A stretch of DNA of 64,000 bases, from the NCBI RefSeq assembly GCF_027627575.1, contig NZ_CP114065.1, forward strand, positions 5,022,001 to 5,086,000, given 5' to 3'. Below the pieces are notes generated by a model. It made no database searches. It was not told the origin of the DNA and saw nothing but the letters and a program-made list of their open reading frames with translations. Position 1 is the first letter of the stretch, and every line of letters begins with the position of its first letter. Shown piece after piece: positions 1-7,554 of the stretch. Source of the DNA: Kribbella sp. CA-293567. Its GTDB lineage: Bacteria; Actinomycetota; Actinomycetes; Propionibacteriales; Kribbellaceae. Position numbers and translations under genes: made by a program.

Positions 1-826
1 CATCTCGCCTCGCCGTCCCGTACCCGCGTCCATTCCTTACCCGGAGTACGTCGACAAACCGTCGCCGACGCCGTACGACGGTTCCTACGTGACGTCGCCC
101 GAGCTGGTCGCGAAGATGCGGGTGGCCGGCAAACTCGCCGCGCAGGCGCTTCAGGCGGTCGGCGCGGCCGCGAAGCCGGGAGTCACCACCGACGAACTGG
201 ACGCGGTCGGGCACGAGTTCCTGGTGGAGCGCAACGCCTATCCGTCGACGCTCGGATATCGCAGGTACCCGAAGTCGTTGTGCACCTCGGTCAACGAGGT
301 GATCTGCCACGGCATCCCCGACGACCGTCCGCTCGAGGACGGCGACATCGTCAACGTGGACATCACCGCTTTCCTCGACGGCGTGCACGGCGACACCAAC
401 GCGACCTTCCTGGTCGGCGAGGTCGACGAGGAGAGCCGGCTGCTGGTCGAGCGCACCCGGGAGGCACTGAACCGTGGGATCAAGGCGGTCAGGCCCGGCC
501 GGCAGGTCAGCATCATCGGCCGGGTGATCGAGTCGTACGCCAAGCGCTTCGGCTACGGCGTGGTCCGCGACTTCACCGGCCACGGCATCGCGACGTCGTT
601 CCACTCCGGGCTGATCATCCCGCACTACGACGACGAGCGCTTCGACGACGTGATGGAGCCCGGGATGACGTTCACGATCGAGCCGATGCTCACCCTGGGC
701 AGCCACGACTACGACCTGTGGGAAGACGGCTGGACCGCCACCACCAAGGACAGGTCGCGCACGGCCCAGTTCGAGCACACCCTGGTGGTCACCGACACCG
801 GCGCCGAAGTCCTCACCCTTCCGTGA
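1..826 (+). CDS. map: Type I methionine aminopeptidase, 5' end outside the window
   Basis: Removes the initiator methionine from nascent proteins in the cytosol using a dinuclear metal centre. The five metal ligands of the family are visible: Asp in VDITAF, Asp in HGDTNATF, His in TGHGIATSFH, Glu in FTIEPML and Glu in FEHTLVV. The reading frame is open from base 2 and encodes upstream residues typical of actinobacterial MetAP N-terminal extensions (PASIPYPEYV, KPSPTPYDGS). The GTG at 89 is therefore an internal valine, and the true start lies before the window. The next gene on this strand is only a decayed acetyltransferase. Confidence 0.95.
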   Translation, partial: ISPRRPVPASIPYPEYVDKPSPTPYDGSYVTSPELVAKMRVAGKLAAQALQAVGAAAKPGVTTDELDAVGHEFLVERNAYPSTLGYRRYPKSLCTSVNEVICHGIPDDRPLEDGDIVNVDITAFLDGVHGDTNATFLVGEVDEESRLLVERTREALNRGIKAVRPGRQVSIIGRVIESYAKRFGYGVVRDFTGHGIATSFHSGLIIPHYDDERFDDVMEPGMTFTIEPMLTLGSHDYDLWEDGWTATTKDRSRTAQFEHTLVVTDTGAEVLTLP

Positions 827-860
827 CCGTCACGCAGTACCAGCACGCTCACCTCGCGGT

Positions 861-1001
861 GTGCTGGCACTGTGCGAAGCCGAGAACTGGCCGACGAGTG
901 TCGTCGCGCTCGACGGCGACCTGGTCACCGACACCGCCCAGGCCTTCTATGCCTCCTTCGACCACCGCACCAACGCCGGCTTCCGCATCTACCCCGGCTG
1001 A
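861..1001 (+). pseudogene. Decayed GNAT acetyltransferase remnant
   Basis: A 46-codon open stretch starting at GTG 861 reads LALCEAENWP, then TSVVALDGDLV, then TDTAQAFYASF and NAGFRIYPG. These are scattered pieces of one GNAT subfamily, in which about 20 residues normally separate the first two pieces and about 50 residues, including the acetyl-CoA loop, separate the last two. Two in-frame deletions would explain this, leaving no cofactor-binding motif. The assignment rests on my memory of the family. Its 3' end overlaps the end of the convergent short GNAT gene. Confidence 0.5.
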
Positions 1002-1264
1002 AACCCCAATGCTCCATAGAGCTCGAGTGCAGCGGTGTTGCCGGGGAGAACGTTCAACGCGTAGCGCCTGGCACCGTGCGCCAGGCACTCGGTGACCAGC
1101 GCGCGGGCGAGGCCTCGGCGGCGCCAGGCTGGTGCGGTGTACACCTCGATGATGAACGGGCAGTCCGGGGTATCCAGCCAGGGGGCACGGTCGACGACGA
1201 GGACGACGCCGGTCGGCGGCGCGCTCACCTGTACCGGTCCGGGTTCGCGGATGTAGAGCACCAC
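989..1264 (-). CDS. Short GNAT-family acetyltransferase (C-terminal half only)
   Basis: A 91-residue protein holding the acetyl-CoA-binding half of a GNAT fold: the Q/RxxGxG/A loop appears as WRRRGLARALV, followed by LNVLPGNTAALELYGALGF, the usual end of the family. The N-terminal strands of a roughly 150-residue GNAT are missing. The GTG start directly follows, in the same frame, the TAG stop of the upstream nucleotidyltransferase, so it is translationally coupled at best. It may be a real minimal protein or the tail of a broken or fused gene. Confidence 0.55.
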   Translation of the reverse strand: MVLYIREPGPVQVSAPPTGVVLVVDRAPWLDTPDCPFIIEVYTAPAWRRRGLARALVTECLAHGARRYALNVLPGNTAALELYGALGFQPG

Positions 1265-2038
1265 CTACAGCTCCAGGGCTGTGGTGATCACCTTGCGGCC
1301 GTAGGGGACAGCGGCTTTGGCGTCGGCGATGGTGAAGGTTTCGGGTTTGCCGGCGCGGTGGTCGAGGCAGCGGTTGAGGAGATCGCACCACTCGGGGAAG
1401 GCGATCAGGGCGTGTTCGCCGGCGCGGGTCTTGGAGATGATGTTGCCGGTGGCAAGGAGTGCGTGCAGACGCGGTACGCCGAGTATCACCCAAGGCAGCA
1501 GCCAGTCGGCCACCGGCTCCTCGTCGGCAACCCCGGCGGTGTTCGTCTCCAGCTGGTCGAACTGCGAGGTCCAGTAGGTCTTGAGGTTGTCGCGGGTGAA
1601 CGCTTCCAGTGCCTCCTGGTCGTCGTGCACGACCAGGTCGGACGCAGTACGGACGGCGAGCGCCTGGCGAGCCAGCTCCGACCACAGCACCGGCGACACC
1701 GGGCCACCGAGCGGCGCTTCCTTGAAGACTCCGTCGAGGGTGAAGACCACCGGCTTGCTCGGGTCGGGTGGCGCCGCGAGCTCGGCGGCGGTCAGGTAGG
1801 TGACGTCAAAAGCGGGGGCCAAGGGCAACTGCTCGTGCACGGACCGCGCCGCGGAGGCGTCCGGCAGCGGCGCGGCCACCACGACGACACCGTCGATATC
1901 GCTGTGTCCCGGCCGGAAGTCACCGAGCGGCACCGAGCCGGTGAGGTAGAGCCCGGTCACCTGCCCCGGCAGTGCCTCGTCGATCAGCTCCAGGTACCGC
2001 GCTGTGGTGGCGGCGACTTCCGGTCGGACTGGCGTCAT
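1265..2038 (-). CDS. Aminoglycoside adenylyltransferase-like nucleotidyltransferase
   Basis: About 257 residues. The N-terminal nucleotidyltransferase signature is visible (TGSVPLGDFRPGHSDIDGVVV region: the Gly-Ser loop and the Asp-x-Asp metal ligands), followed by a helical C-terminal domain like the AadA/DUF4111 family. The substrate is unknown; AadA relatives adenylylate streptomycin or spectinomycin. The frame is open further upstream, but ATG at 2038 is chosen because it forms an ATGA overlap with the peptidase stop and begins the conserved part (MTPVRPEVAATT). The in-frame TAG at 1265 is immediately followed by the short GNAT. Confidence 0.8.
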   Translation of the reverse strand: MTPVRPEVAATTARYLELIDEALPGQVTGLYLTGSVPLGDFRPGHSDIDGVVVVAAPLPDASAARSVHEQLPLAPAFDVTYLTAAELAAPPDPSKPVVFTLDGVFKEAPLGGPVSPVLWSELARQALAVRTASDLVVHDDQEALEAFTRDNLKTYWTSQFDQLETNTAGVADEEPVADWLLPWVILGVPRLHALLATGNIISKTRAGEHALIAFPEWCDLLNRCLDHRAGKPETFTIADAKAAVPYGRKVITTALEL

Positions 2039-3516
2039 CGGTTGGAGGCTCCCTTGATGAAAGCGGCCAGGTCCTTGGACTGCTGCCGCCGGGTCGGTTC
2101 GTGCACGTACATCATGTGACCCGCCGGGTAGTAGCAAAGTTCGATGTTGTCCCGGAGTTCCGCCGGGATCTGCAGCCGCGCGACCGTGTGCTCGGTGGCG
2201 AAGTACGGCGTCGCGCAGTCGTAGTGACCGGAGGCGACGTGCACCTTCAGGTGCGGGTTCGCGCGCATCGCCTCGGCCAGCTTGTCCGCGACCGTCACGT
2301 GGTTGTTCTCGAACTCCTTGAACGACCAGTCCCTGGCCGCCTGGCTGCTGAGGAACTCGTACGGCAGGTCGTTGTGGTAGCCGAGCTCCGCGTGCAGGTA
2401 GTGGTTCAGCGCCGCCGTGTACGGCCCGATGATCGCCCGGAAGGACGGATCGTCGGTAGAGGTCTCACCCGCGGCGTCCGCGTCCCAGCCGGTGAACCGG
2501 GCGTCCAGCCGGCCGGCCACCTGACGCCGCGCCCGCAGTACTTCGGCGAAGAACCGGGTGTGCTCGATCCGCAGGTTCACCCGGTCGATGTAGTCCTCCG
2601 ACAACCCGGTCAGCCCGGCCAGCCGGCTGACCACCTCGGCCCGGTAGCCGGCCGGGATCCGGTTGCCCTGAGCAAGCGCATTGGGATACCGGCCGGCCGC
2701 GAACCGTTCCGCGTCGGCGAGCACCTCGTCGAGCTCCCGGTCCGGGATCAGCCCGTGGTAGTGCGCGGCCGCGGCGTACGACGGCAGGAAGAGCGTGAAC
2801 GGCAGGTCGTTGCCGGGCGTGAAGTCGAGCGTGCTGAACTCCAGCACCGCCGAGATCAGCACGATCCCGTTCAGGTACATCCCGTACCGGTCCTGCAGAT
2901 GCGCGGCCAGCCCGGCCGCGCGCGTCGTACCGTAGGACTCGCCCGCCAGGAACTTCGGCGACATCCAGCGTCCGTTGCGTGACGTCCACAACCGGATCAC
3001 CTCGCCGACCGACTCCAGGTCGGCGGTGAACCCGTGGAACTCCCCCGGCTTCTCCCCCTCGACCGCGCGCGAGTAGCCGGTCGACACCGGGTCGATGAAG
3101 ACCAGGTCGCTGTCCTTCAGCAGGGTCTCCGCGTTGTCGACCAGCCCGTACGGCGGCGGCGCGAGCTCGCCGGCGTCACCGGAGACCACCCGGCGCGGAC
3201 CGAGCAGCCCGAGGTGCAGCCAGATGCTCGACGAGCCCGGCCCACCGTTGAAGGCGAACGTCACCGGACGGCTGCCCGGGTCGGCATCGTCGAGCGTGTA
3301 CGCCGTCAGGAACACCTCGGCCTTCGGCACGTGCCCGTCGGACTTGCCGTCGGTGAAGACCTCTTTACGCAGCACCACCCGGCCGGTGGTCGCCGTGTAC
3401 TCGAGCTTCCGCCGGCCGGCCGTGAGCGTGTGCTGCGTGCTGATCAGGTCGTCGACCGGAGTCACCTTCGCCGGCTTGGCCTCGACGGTCTCCGCGGTCT
3501 GCTCAGGGTTCGCCAT
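2035..3516 (-). CDS. S10-family serine carboxypeptidase-like protein
   Basis: 493 residues. The family's oxyanion segment FNGGPGSSS, the nucleophile motif GESYG (Ser near residue 193), the Asp segment GHYDCATP (near 433) and the His segment PAGHMMYVHEP (near 466) are all present, so the triad looks intact. No signal peptide is seen; the N-terminus is acidic and Lys/Glu-rich, which suggests a cytosolic enzyme, unlike secreted fungal or plant S10 members. First gene of a coupled unit with the nucleotidyltransferase (4-bp overlap). A hairpin at 3532-3558 separates it from the ThuA operon. Confidence 0.9.
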   Translation of the reverse strand: MANPEQTAETVEAKPAKVTPVDDLISTQHTLTAGRRKLEYTATTGRVVLRKEVFTDGKSDGHVPKAEVFLTAYTLDDADPGSRPVTFAFNGGPGSSSIWLHLGLLGPRRVVSGDAGELAPPPYGLVDNAETLLKDSDLVFIDPVSTGYSRAVEGEKPGEFHGFTADLESVGEVIRLWTSRNGRWMSPKFLAGESYGTTRAAGLAAHLQDRYGMYLNGIVLISAVLEFSTLDFTPGNDLPFTLFLPSYAAAAHYHGLIPDRELDEVLADAERFAAGRYPNALAQGNRIPAGYRAEVVSRLAGLTGLSEDYIDRVNLRIEHTRFFAEVLRARRQVAGRLDARFTGWDADAAGETSTDDPSFRAIIGPYTAALNHYLHAELGYHNDLPYEFLSSQAARDWSFKEFENNHVTVADKLAEAMRANPHLKVHVASGHYDCATPYFATEHTVARLQIPAELRDNIELCYYPAGHMMYVHEPTRRQQSKDLAAFIKGASNR

Positions 3517-3531
3517 GCGCGAGAACCTACC

Positions 3532-3558
3532 AGCGCCCGGAGCCGTCCTCCGGGCGCT
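3532..3558 (-). terminator. Hairpin at the end of the ThuA operon
   Basis: A perfect 11-bp stem (AGCGCCCGGAG / CTCCGGGCGCT) with a 5-nt loop lies just past the ThuA stop codon and before the S10 peptidase start. It has no T-tract, as is common in high-GC actinobacteria. It probably ends the three-gene operon upstream. Confidence 0.6.
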
Positions 3559-3566
3559 GATCGGGG

Positions 3567-4712
3567 TCAGCCGACGGTGAAGGTGTCGATGTCGAACAAG
3601 GCGCCGGACCCACCACTGAACGTCAGGAACAGCGGACCGCTGCCCGAGCCGTTGAGCGTGGTGGAGACGGTCTGAAAGTTGTCCCAGCCGCCGGTCACCG
3701 GTACTGCGACCGTCCCGAGCACCGGCCCGGCCGCCGAGCCCGACCGGATCCGGATCGTGCCTCCGGCCCCACCCGACGAGATCCGCGCGCTGAAGCTCGT
3801 CTTGCCGGCCGTACTCACCTGCGAGTAGCCGGCCCAGTCACCGTTGTCGATGTATCCCAGCGTCTGCCCGCCGCTGGCGCCACCATGCCCGGCCACCTGT
3901 ACGCCGGACTGCGACGTGAACGCCTCGCCCTCCACCGACGTCACCGGCGGAACCGATCCCGCACCGGCGGCGTACTGGATGCCGCCCAGCAGATGCTGCC
4001 GGAACGCCTGGTTGGAGTACGACTCGATGGTGTGCCCGAAGCCGGTGTAGAACGACCGTCCCGAACCCTGGGCGTGATACCAGGCGATCGGGTGATCGCC
4101 CATGTTGCCGCCGCTGTAGGTGGACTCGTCGAGGTTGATCAGCACCCGCACGTTCGGCCTGGGGTTGGTGCGGTAGTTGTACAGCTCGTCCGTGCGGACC
4201 CAGGTGGTGCCGAGGTGCGCCGTCGACGGATGCGCGCGGTCCTCGACCCTGGCGGTCACCTGCTGGATCGCGGGGTGACTGTGGAACCAAGCCCCGACCA
4301 ACTGCCCGTACCAAGGCCAGTTGTACTCCGTGTCGGCGGCGGCGTGGACTCCGACGTAGCCGCCACCGCCGTTGATGTACGTCTCGAACGCCGTCTGCTG
4401 GGAGGCGTTCAGGATGTCGCCGGTGGTGCTCAGGAAGACGACCGCCTTGTAGGCGGCCAACTGCGAGGTGGTGAAGACATTGCTGTCCTCGGTGGCTGTC
4501 ACGGTGAAGTTGTTCGCTGCCCCGAGGTCCCGGAGCGCCTGGATGCCGGCCGGGATGGAGTCGTGCCGGAACCCGGCGGTCTTGCTGAACACGAGCACTT
4601 GGTAGGGAGCGGCGGCGGCTGCCGAAGCGGTCGCGGGCCGTCCGACGACGACTCCTCCGACCAGCAGCAGCGCACCGGTCACCAGGGACTCACGACGCGT
4701 GAAAGTAGTCAT
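3567..4712 (-). CDS. Exported ThuA-domain protein with C-terminal CBM6-like module
   Basis: 381 residues. It starts with a twin-arginine-type signal (TRRESLVTGALLLVGGVVVG) ending near ASAAAAA. The ThuA-like fold (about residues 37-250; VLVFSKTAGFRHDSI, GYVGVHAAADTEYNWPWYGQLVG) is related to glutamine-amidotransferase folds; ThuA proteins are tied to trehalose or other sugar utilisation, but the reaction is not established. The last 120 residues form a CBM6-like carbohydrate-binding module, nearly the same as the C-terminal module of the neighbouring dehydrogenase. Third gene of the operon, 14 nt after its neighbour, with an AGGACA ribosome site. Confidence 0.88.
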   Translation of the reverse strand: MTTFTRRESLVTGALLLVGGVVVGRPATASAAAAAPYQVLVFSKTAGFRHDSIPAGIQALRDLGAANNFTVTATEDSNVFTTSQLAAYKAVVFLSTTGDILNASQQTAFETYINGGGGYVGVHAAADTEYNWPWYGQLVGAWFHSHPAIQQVTARVEDRAHPSTAHLGTTWVRTDELYNYRTNPRPNVRVLINLDESTYSGGNMGDHPIAWYHAQGSGRSFYTGFGHTIESYSNQAFRQHLLGGIQYAAGAGSVPPVTSVEGEAFTSQSGVQVAGHGGASGGQTLGYIDNGDWAGYSQVSTAGKTSFSARISSGGAGGTIRIRSGSAAGPVLGTVAVPVTGGWDNFQTVSTTLNGSGSGPLFLTFSGGSGALFDIDTFTVG

Positions 4713-4726
4713 AGTGGTTGTCCTGT

Positions 4727-7543
4727 TCAGCGAGAGACGGTGAAGGTGTCGATGTCGAAGAGCGCGCCGGTGGCCCCGGTGAAGCTCAGGAAGAGCGGGC
4801 CGGTGGCAGTGCCGGTCAGAGCGGTCGAGACGGTCTGGAAGTTCTCCCAGCCACCGGTCACCGGTACGGCGACCGACCCGAGCAGCAGGCCGGTCTGAGA
4901 TCCGGCCCGCACCTGGATGGTGCCGCCCGCCCCGCCGGAGGAGACCCGGGCGCTGAACGACCGTGCACCGGCGGAGCTGACCTGGCTGTAGCCCGCCCAG
5001 TCACCGTTGTCGATGTAGCCCAGCGTCTGCCCACCACTGGCCCCCGCATGTGGAGCCACCTGTACGCCGGACTGCGCCGTGAACGCCTCGCCCTCCGCCG
5101 TCGTACCGGTCGAAACCGAGGTGACGAACGTGAAGGCGTCGAGGTCGAACAGGTTGCCCTGTCCCGTCGCCCCCTTGAAGACGAAGAACAACGTGGTGGT
5201 CCCGGCAGGCTTGTTGGTCAGGTTTGCCGACACGTCGACGAAGGTGTCCCAGCTTCCCGTCGGGGCAACCGTCATCGTGCCCATCAGCGCACCGGTCGCG
5301 GAGCCGGCCCGGACCTCGATCGTGCCACCGATCCCACCGGACGAGACGCGCGCTCTGACCGAGGTCGCGTTGCCGACGGCGTACGGCTGGAAGGAGATCC
5401 AGTCGTTGTTGTCGACGAAACCGACCGTCTTGCCGCCCTCGGCGCTGCCGTGGTCGGCCAACTGAATTCCCGACTGGCCGCTGAAGTGCTCGCCCTGACG
5501 GTGCCGGGGCTGAAGCTTGCGCTGGGTATGCGTGGTGATTCCGCCGTTGTCGGTGTACTCCGCGTCGAACACGCCGTACACGTTCGCCGCGGGATCGTGC
5601 TCACCGTCGACCGGTACCGCGATCGATCCGCTGCAACCGTTCTTGGAGGTGATCTGGTGCTGGTGCGCGTCATGGCCGAGCAGGTAGGTCAGCTTCACCC
5701 TGCTGCAGTCGATCGTGCCGTCCTCGGGATCGGTCACGGTGATCTGGAACGGCACGGTGTCGCCGAACGAGAACAGCTGCCCGTCGGCCGGGGTCTGCAA
5801 GGTGACCGTCGGAGCCGTGTTGCCCACGCTGATCTGAACGTTGGCCGAACCGGTCAGCCCGGCCGGGTCGGTGACAGTCAGCGTCGCGGTGAAGTTGCCG
5901 GCCGTGTTGTAGGTGTACGACGGGTTGGCCTGCGTCGACGTCCCGCCGTCGCCGAAGGTCCAGCGGTAGGTCAGCGCCCCGCCTTCGGGGTCCGAGCTGC
6001 CCGCGGACGAGAACGCCACGGCCAGCGGACGGCCACCGGAGGTCGGCGTACCGGCTGCCTTGGCGATCGGGTTGCGGTTGGTGGCGCCCTTGTACTCGAT
6101 CCGCCACAGTGCCTGGTTGTTGGCGCCGGTGCCGTAGTCGAGCACGTAGAGCGCGCCGTCCGGCCCGAAAGCCATGTCCATCACCTGCGTACCGGTCCAC
6201 GGGAACGCGCCGATGTCGCCGACGCCACCGCTGCCGGTCACCTCGATGGCCTTGATCCACTGCCGGCCGAGCTCACCGGCGAAGTACCGGCCGTTCAGCG
6301 ACTGCGGGAACTTGACCGCGGAGTTCAGGTTCGGGTCGAACCGGTAGACCGGGCCGCCCATCGGCGACTCCGAGCCGCCGCCGAACTCGGGCGGCGTTCC
6401 CGCGTCACCGCCGTACCGGATCCAGGACGGCTGCGCCGGTGGCAGCGTGGTCCGGCCGGTGTTGCGGAAGGAGTTGTTGGTGGGACCGCCCGCGCAGTTG
6501 TACTTCGCCGCCGAGGGGCCGCTGGGGAATTGGAACTCGTTGTAGGTCTCGCTGCTGGTGTTGGTGCCCGTGCAGTACGGCCAGCCGTAGTTGCCGGGGG
6601 CGGTGATCCGGTCGAACTCGACCTGTCCGTTCGGGCCGCGGTTCGGGTTGGTGACCCCGGCGTCGGGACCGTAGTCCCCGAGGTAGACGATGCCGGTCGG
6701 CTTGTCCACGGTCATCCGGAACGGGTTGCGGAAGCCCATCGCGTAGATCTCGGGCCTGGTCTGCGCGGTGCCGGGCGCGAACAGGTTGCCGCTCGGAACC
6801 GTGTAGGTGCCGTCCGGCTGAGGTTTGATCCGGAGCAGCTTGCCGCGCAGGTCGTTGGTGTTGCCGGAGCTGCGCTGCGCGTCGAACTGCGGGTTGCGGT
6901 TGGTGCGCTCGTCGATCGGGGTGTAGCTGTCGGACTGGAACGGGTTGCTGTCGTCCCCGGTGGTCAGGTAGAGGTTGCCTGCGGCATCGAAATCGAGGTC
7001 GCCGCCGACGTGACAGCACTGACCGCGATCGCTCGGCACCCGCAGGACGATCTTCTCGCCGGCCAGGTCGAGGGTGTTGTCGCTCTTCAGGGTGAACCGC
7101 GACAGGTAGAGCTCGCCCTTCCAGCGGTCCCAGTCGGCCTGGGTGCCCTCGGTCGGCGCGTCGCCCTCGGGGGTGGACAGGCGGGGTGAGTAGTAGAGGT
7201 ACAGATAGCGGTTGGTCGCGAAGCCCGGATCGGCCGCGACGCCCTGCAGGCCCTCCTCGTCGTGGGTGTAGACGTTGAGCTTGCCGGCCACCGACGTCGT
7301 ACCGGCCGGGTCGGTGATCCGTACTGTTCCGTCGCGCGCCGTGTGGACGACAGAGCGGTTCGGCAGGATCGCCAGCGACATCGCTTCGCCGAGCTCACCC
7401 CCGCCGCTCGCGAGCGACACCTGCTGGTAGTCGCCGGGTGGGATCGTCGATCCGGCTTCGGCCGGCAGTGGGCTCAAGCCAAGTGCCGCGGTCAGTGCGG
7501 CCGTGATCAGCAACGAGAGCCGCCGGGTACCTTTCTTCTGCAT
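4727..7543 (-). CDS. Secreted PQQ-dependent-type sugar dehydrogenase with PKD and two CBM6-like modules
   Basis: 938 residues. Signal peptide 1-28 (RRLSLLITAALTAALG...AEA). A glucose/sorbosone-dehydrogenase beta-propeller follows (about 30-485), with typical blocks such as EEGLQGVAADPGF, GDLDFDAAGNLYLTTGD and YAMGFRNPFRM. A PKD domain (about 489-572, YRWTFGDGG) and two CBM6-like modules (about 684-809 and 810-938) follow. The family oxidises sugars or polyols at the cell surface; the substrate here is unknown. ATG 7543 is preferred because it has a GAGGAG site and opens the signal peptide, 11 nt after the upstream stop. The second CBM closely resembles the ThuA one. Confidence 0.9.
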   Translation of the reverse strand: MQKKGTRRLSLLITAALTAALGLSPLPAEAGSTIPPGDYQQVSLASGGGELGEAMSLAILPNRSVVHTARDGTVRITDPAGTTSVAGKLNVYTHDEEGLQGVAADPGFATNRYLYLYYSPRLSTPEGDAPTEGTQADWDRWKGELYLSRFTLKSDNTLDLAGEKIVLRVPSDRGQCCHVGGDLDFDAAGNLYLTTGDDSNPFQSDSYTPIDERTNRNPQFDAQRSSGNTNDLRGKLLRIKPQPDGTYTVPSGNLFAPGTAQTRPEIYAMGFRNPFRMTVDKPTGIVYLGDYGPDAGVTNPNRGPNGQVEFDRITAPGNYGWPYCTGTNTSSETYNEFQFPSGPSAAKYNCAGGPTNNSFRNTGRTTLPPAQPSWIRYGGDAGTPPEFGGGSESPMGGPVYRFDPNLNSAVKFPQSLNGRYFAGELGRQWIKAIEVTGSGGVGDIGAFPWTGTQVMDMAFGPDGALYVLDYGTGANNQALWRIEYKGATNRNPIAKAAGTPTSGGRPLAVAFSSAGSSDPEGGALTYRWTFGDGGTSTQANPSYTYNTAGNFTATLTVTDPAGLTGSANVQISVGNTAPTVTLQTPADGQLFSFGDTVPFQITVTDPEDGTIDCSRVKLTYLLGHDAHQHQITSKNGCSGSIAVPVDGEHDPAANVYGVFDAEYTDNGGITTHTQRKLQPRHRQGEHFSGQSGIQLADHGSAEGGKTVGFVDNNDWISFQPYAVGNATSVRARVSSGGIGGTIEVRAGSATGALMGTMTVAPTGSWDTFVDVSANLTNKPAGTTTLFFVFKGATGQGNLFDLDAFTFVTSVSTGTTAEGEAFTAQSGVQVAPHAGASGGQTLGYIDNGDWAGYSQVSSAGARSFSARVSSGGAGGTIQVRAGSQTGLLLGSVAVPVTGGWENFQTVSTALTGTATGPLFLSFTGATGALFDIDTFTVSR

Positions 7544-7554
7544 GGTCGTGCTCC

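Noticed and set aside
872..2119. 415-codon rightward frame over the GNAT and nucleotidyltransferase genes
   Set aside because: No domain, Arg/Gly/Val-rich, and the leftward genes have clear motifs and an ATGA junction.
4718..7189. 823-codon frame antisense to the dehydrogenase
   Set aside because: Arg/Gly-rich shadow; the minus strand encodes signal peptide, propeller, PKD and CBM domains.
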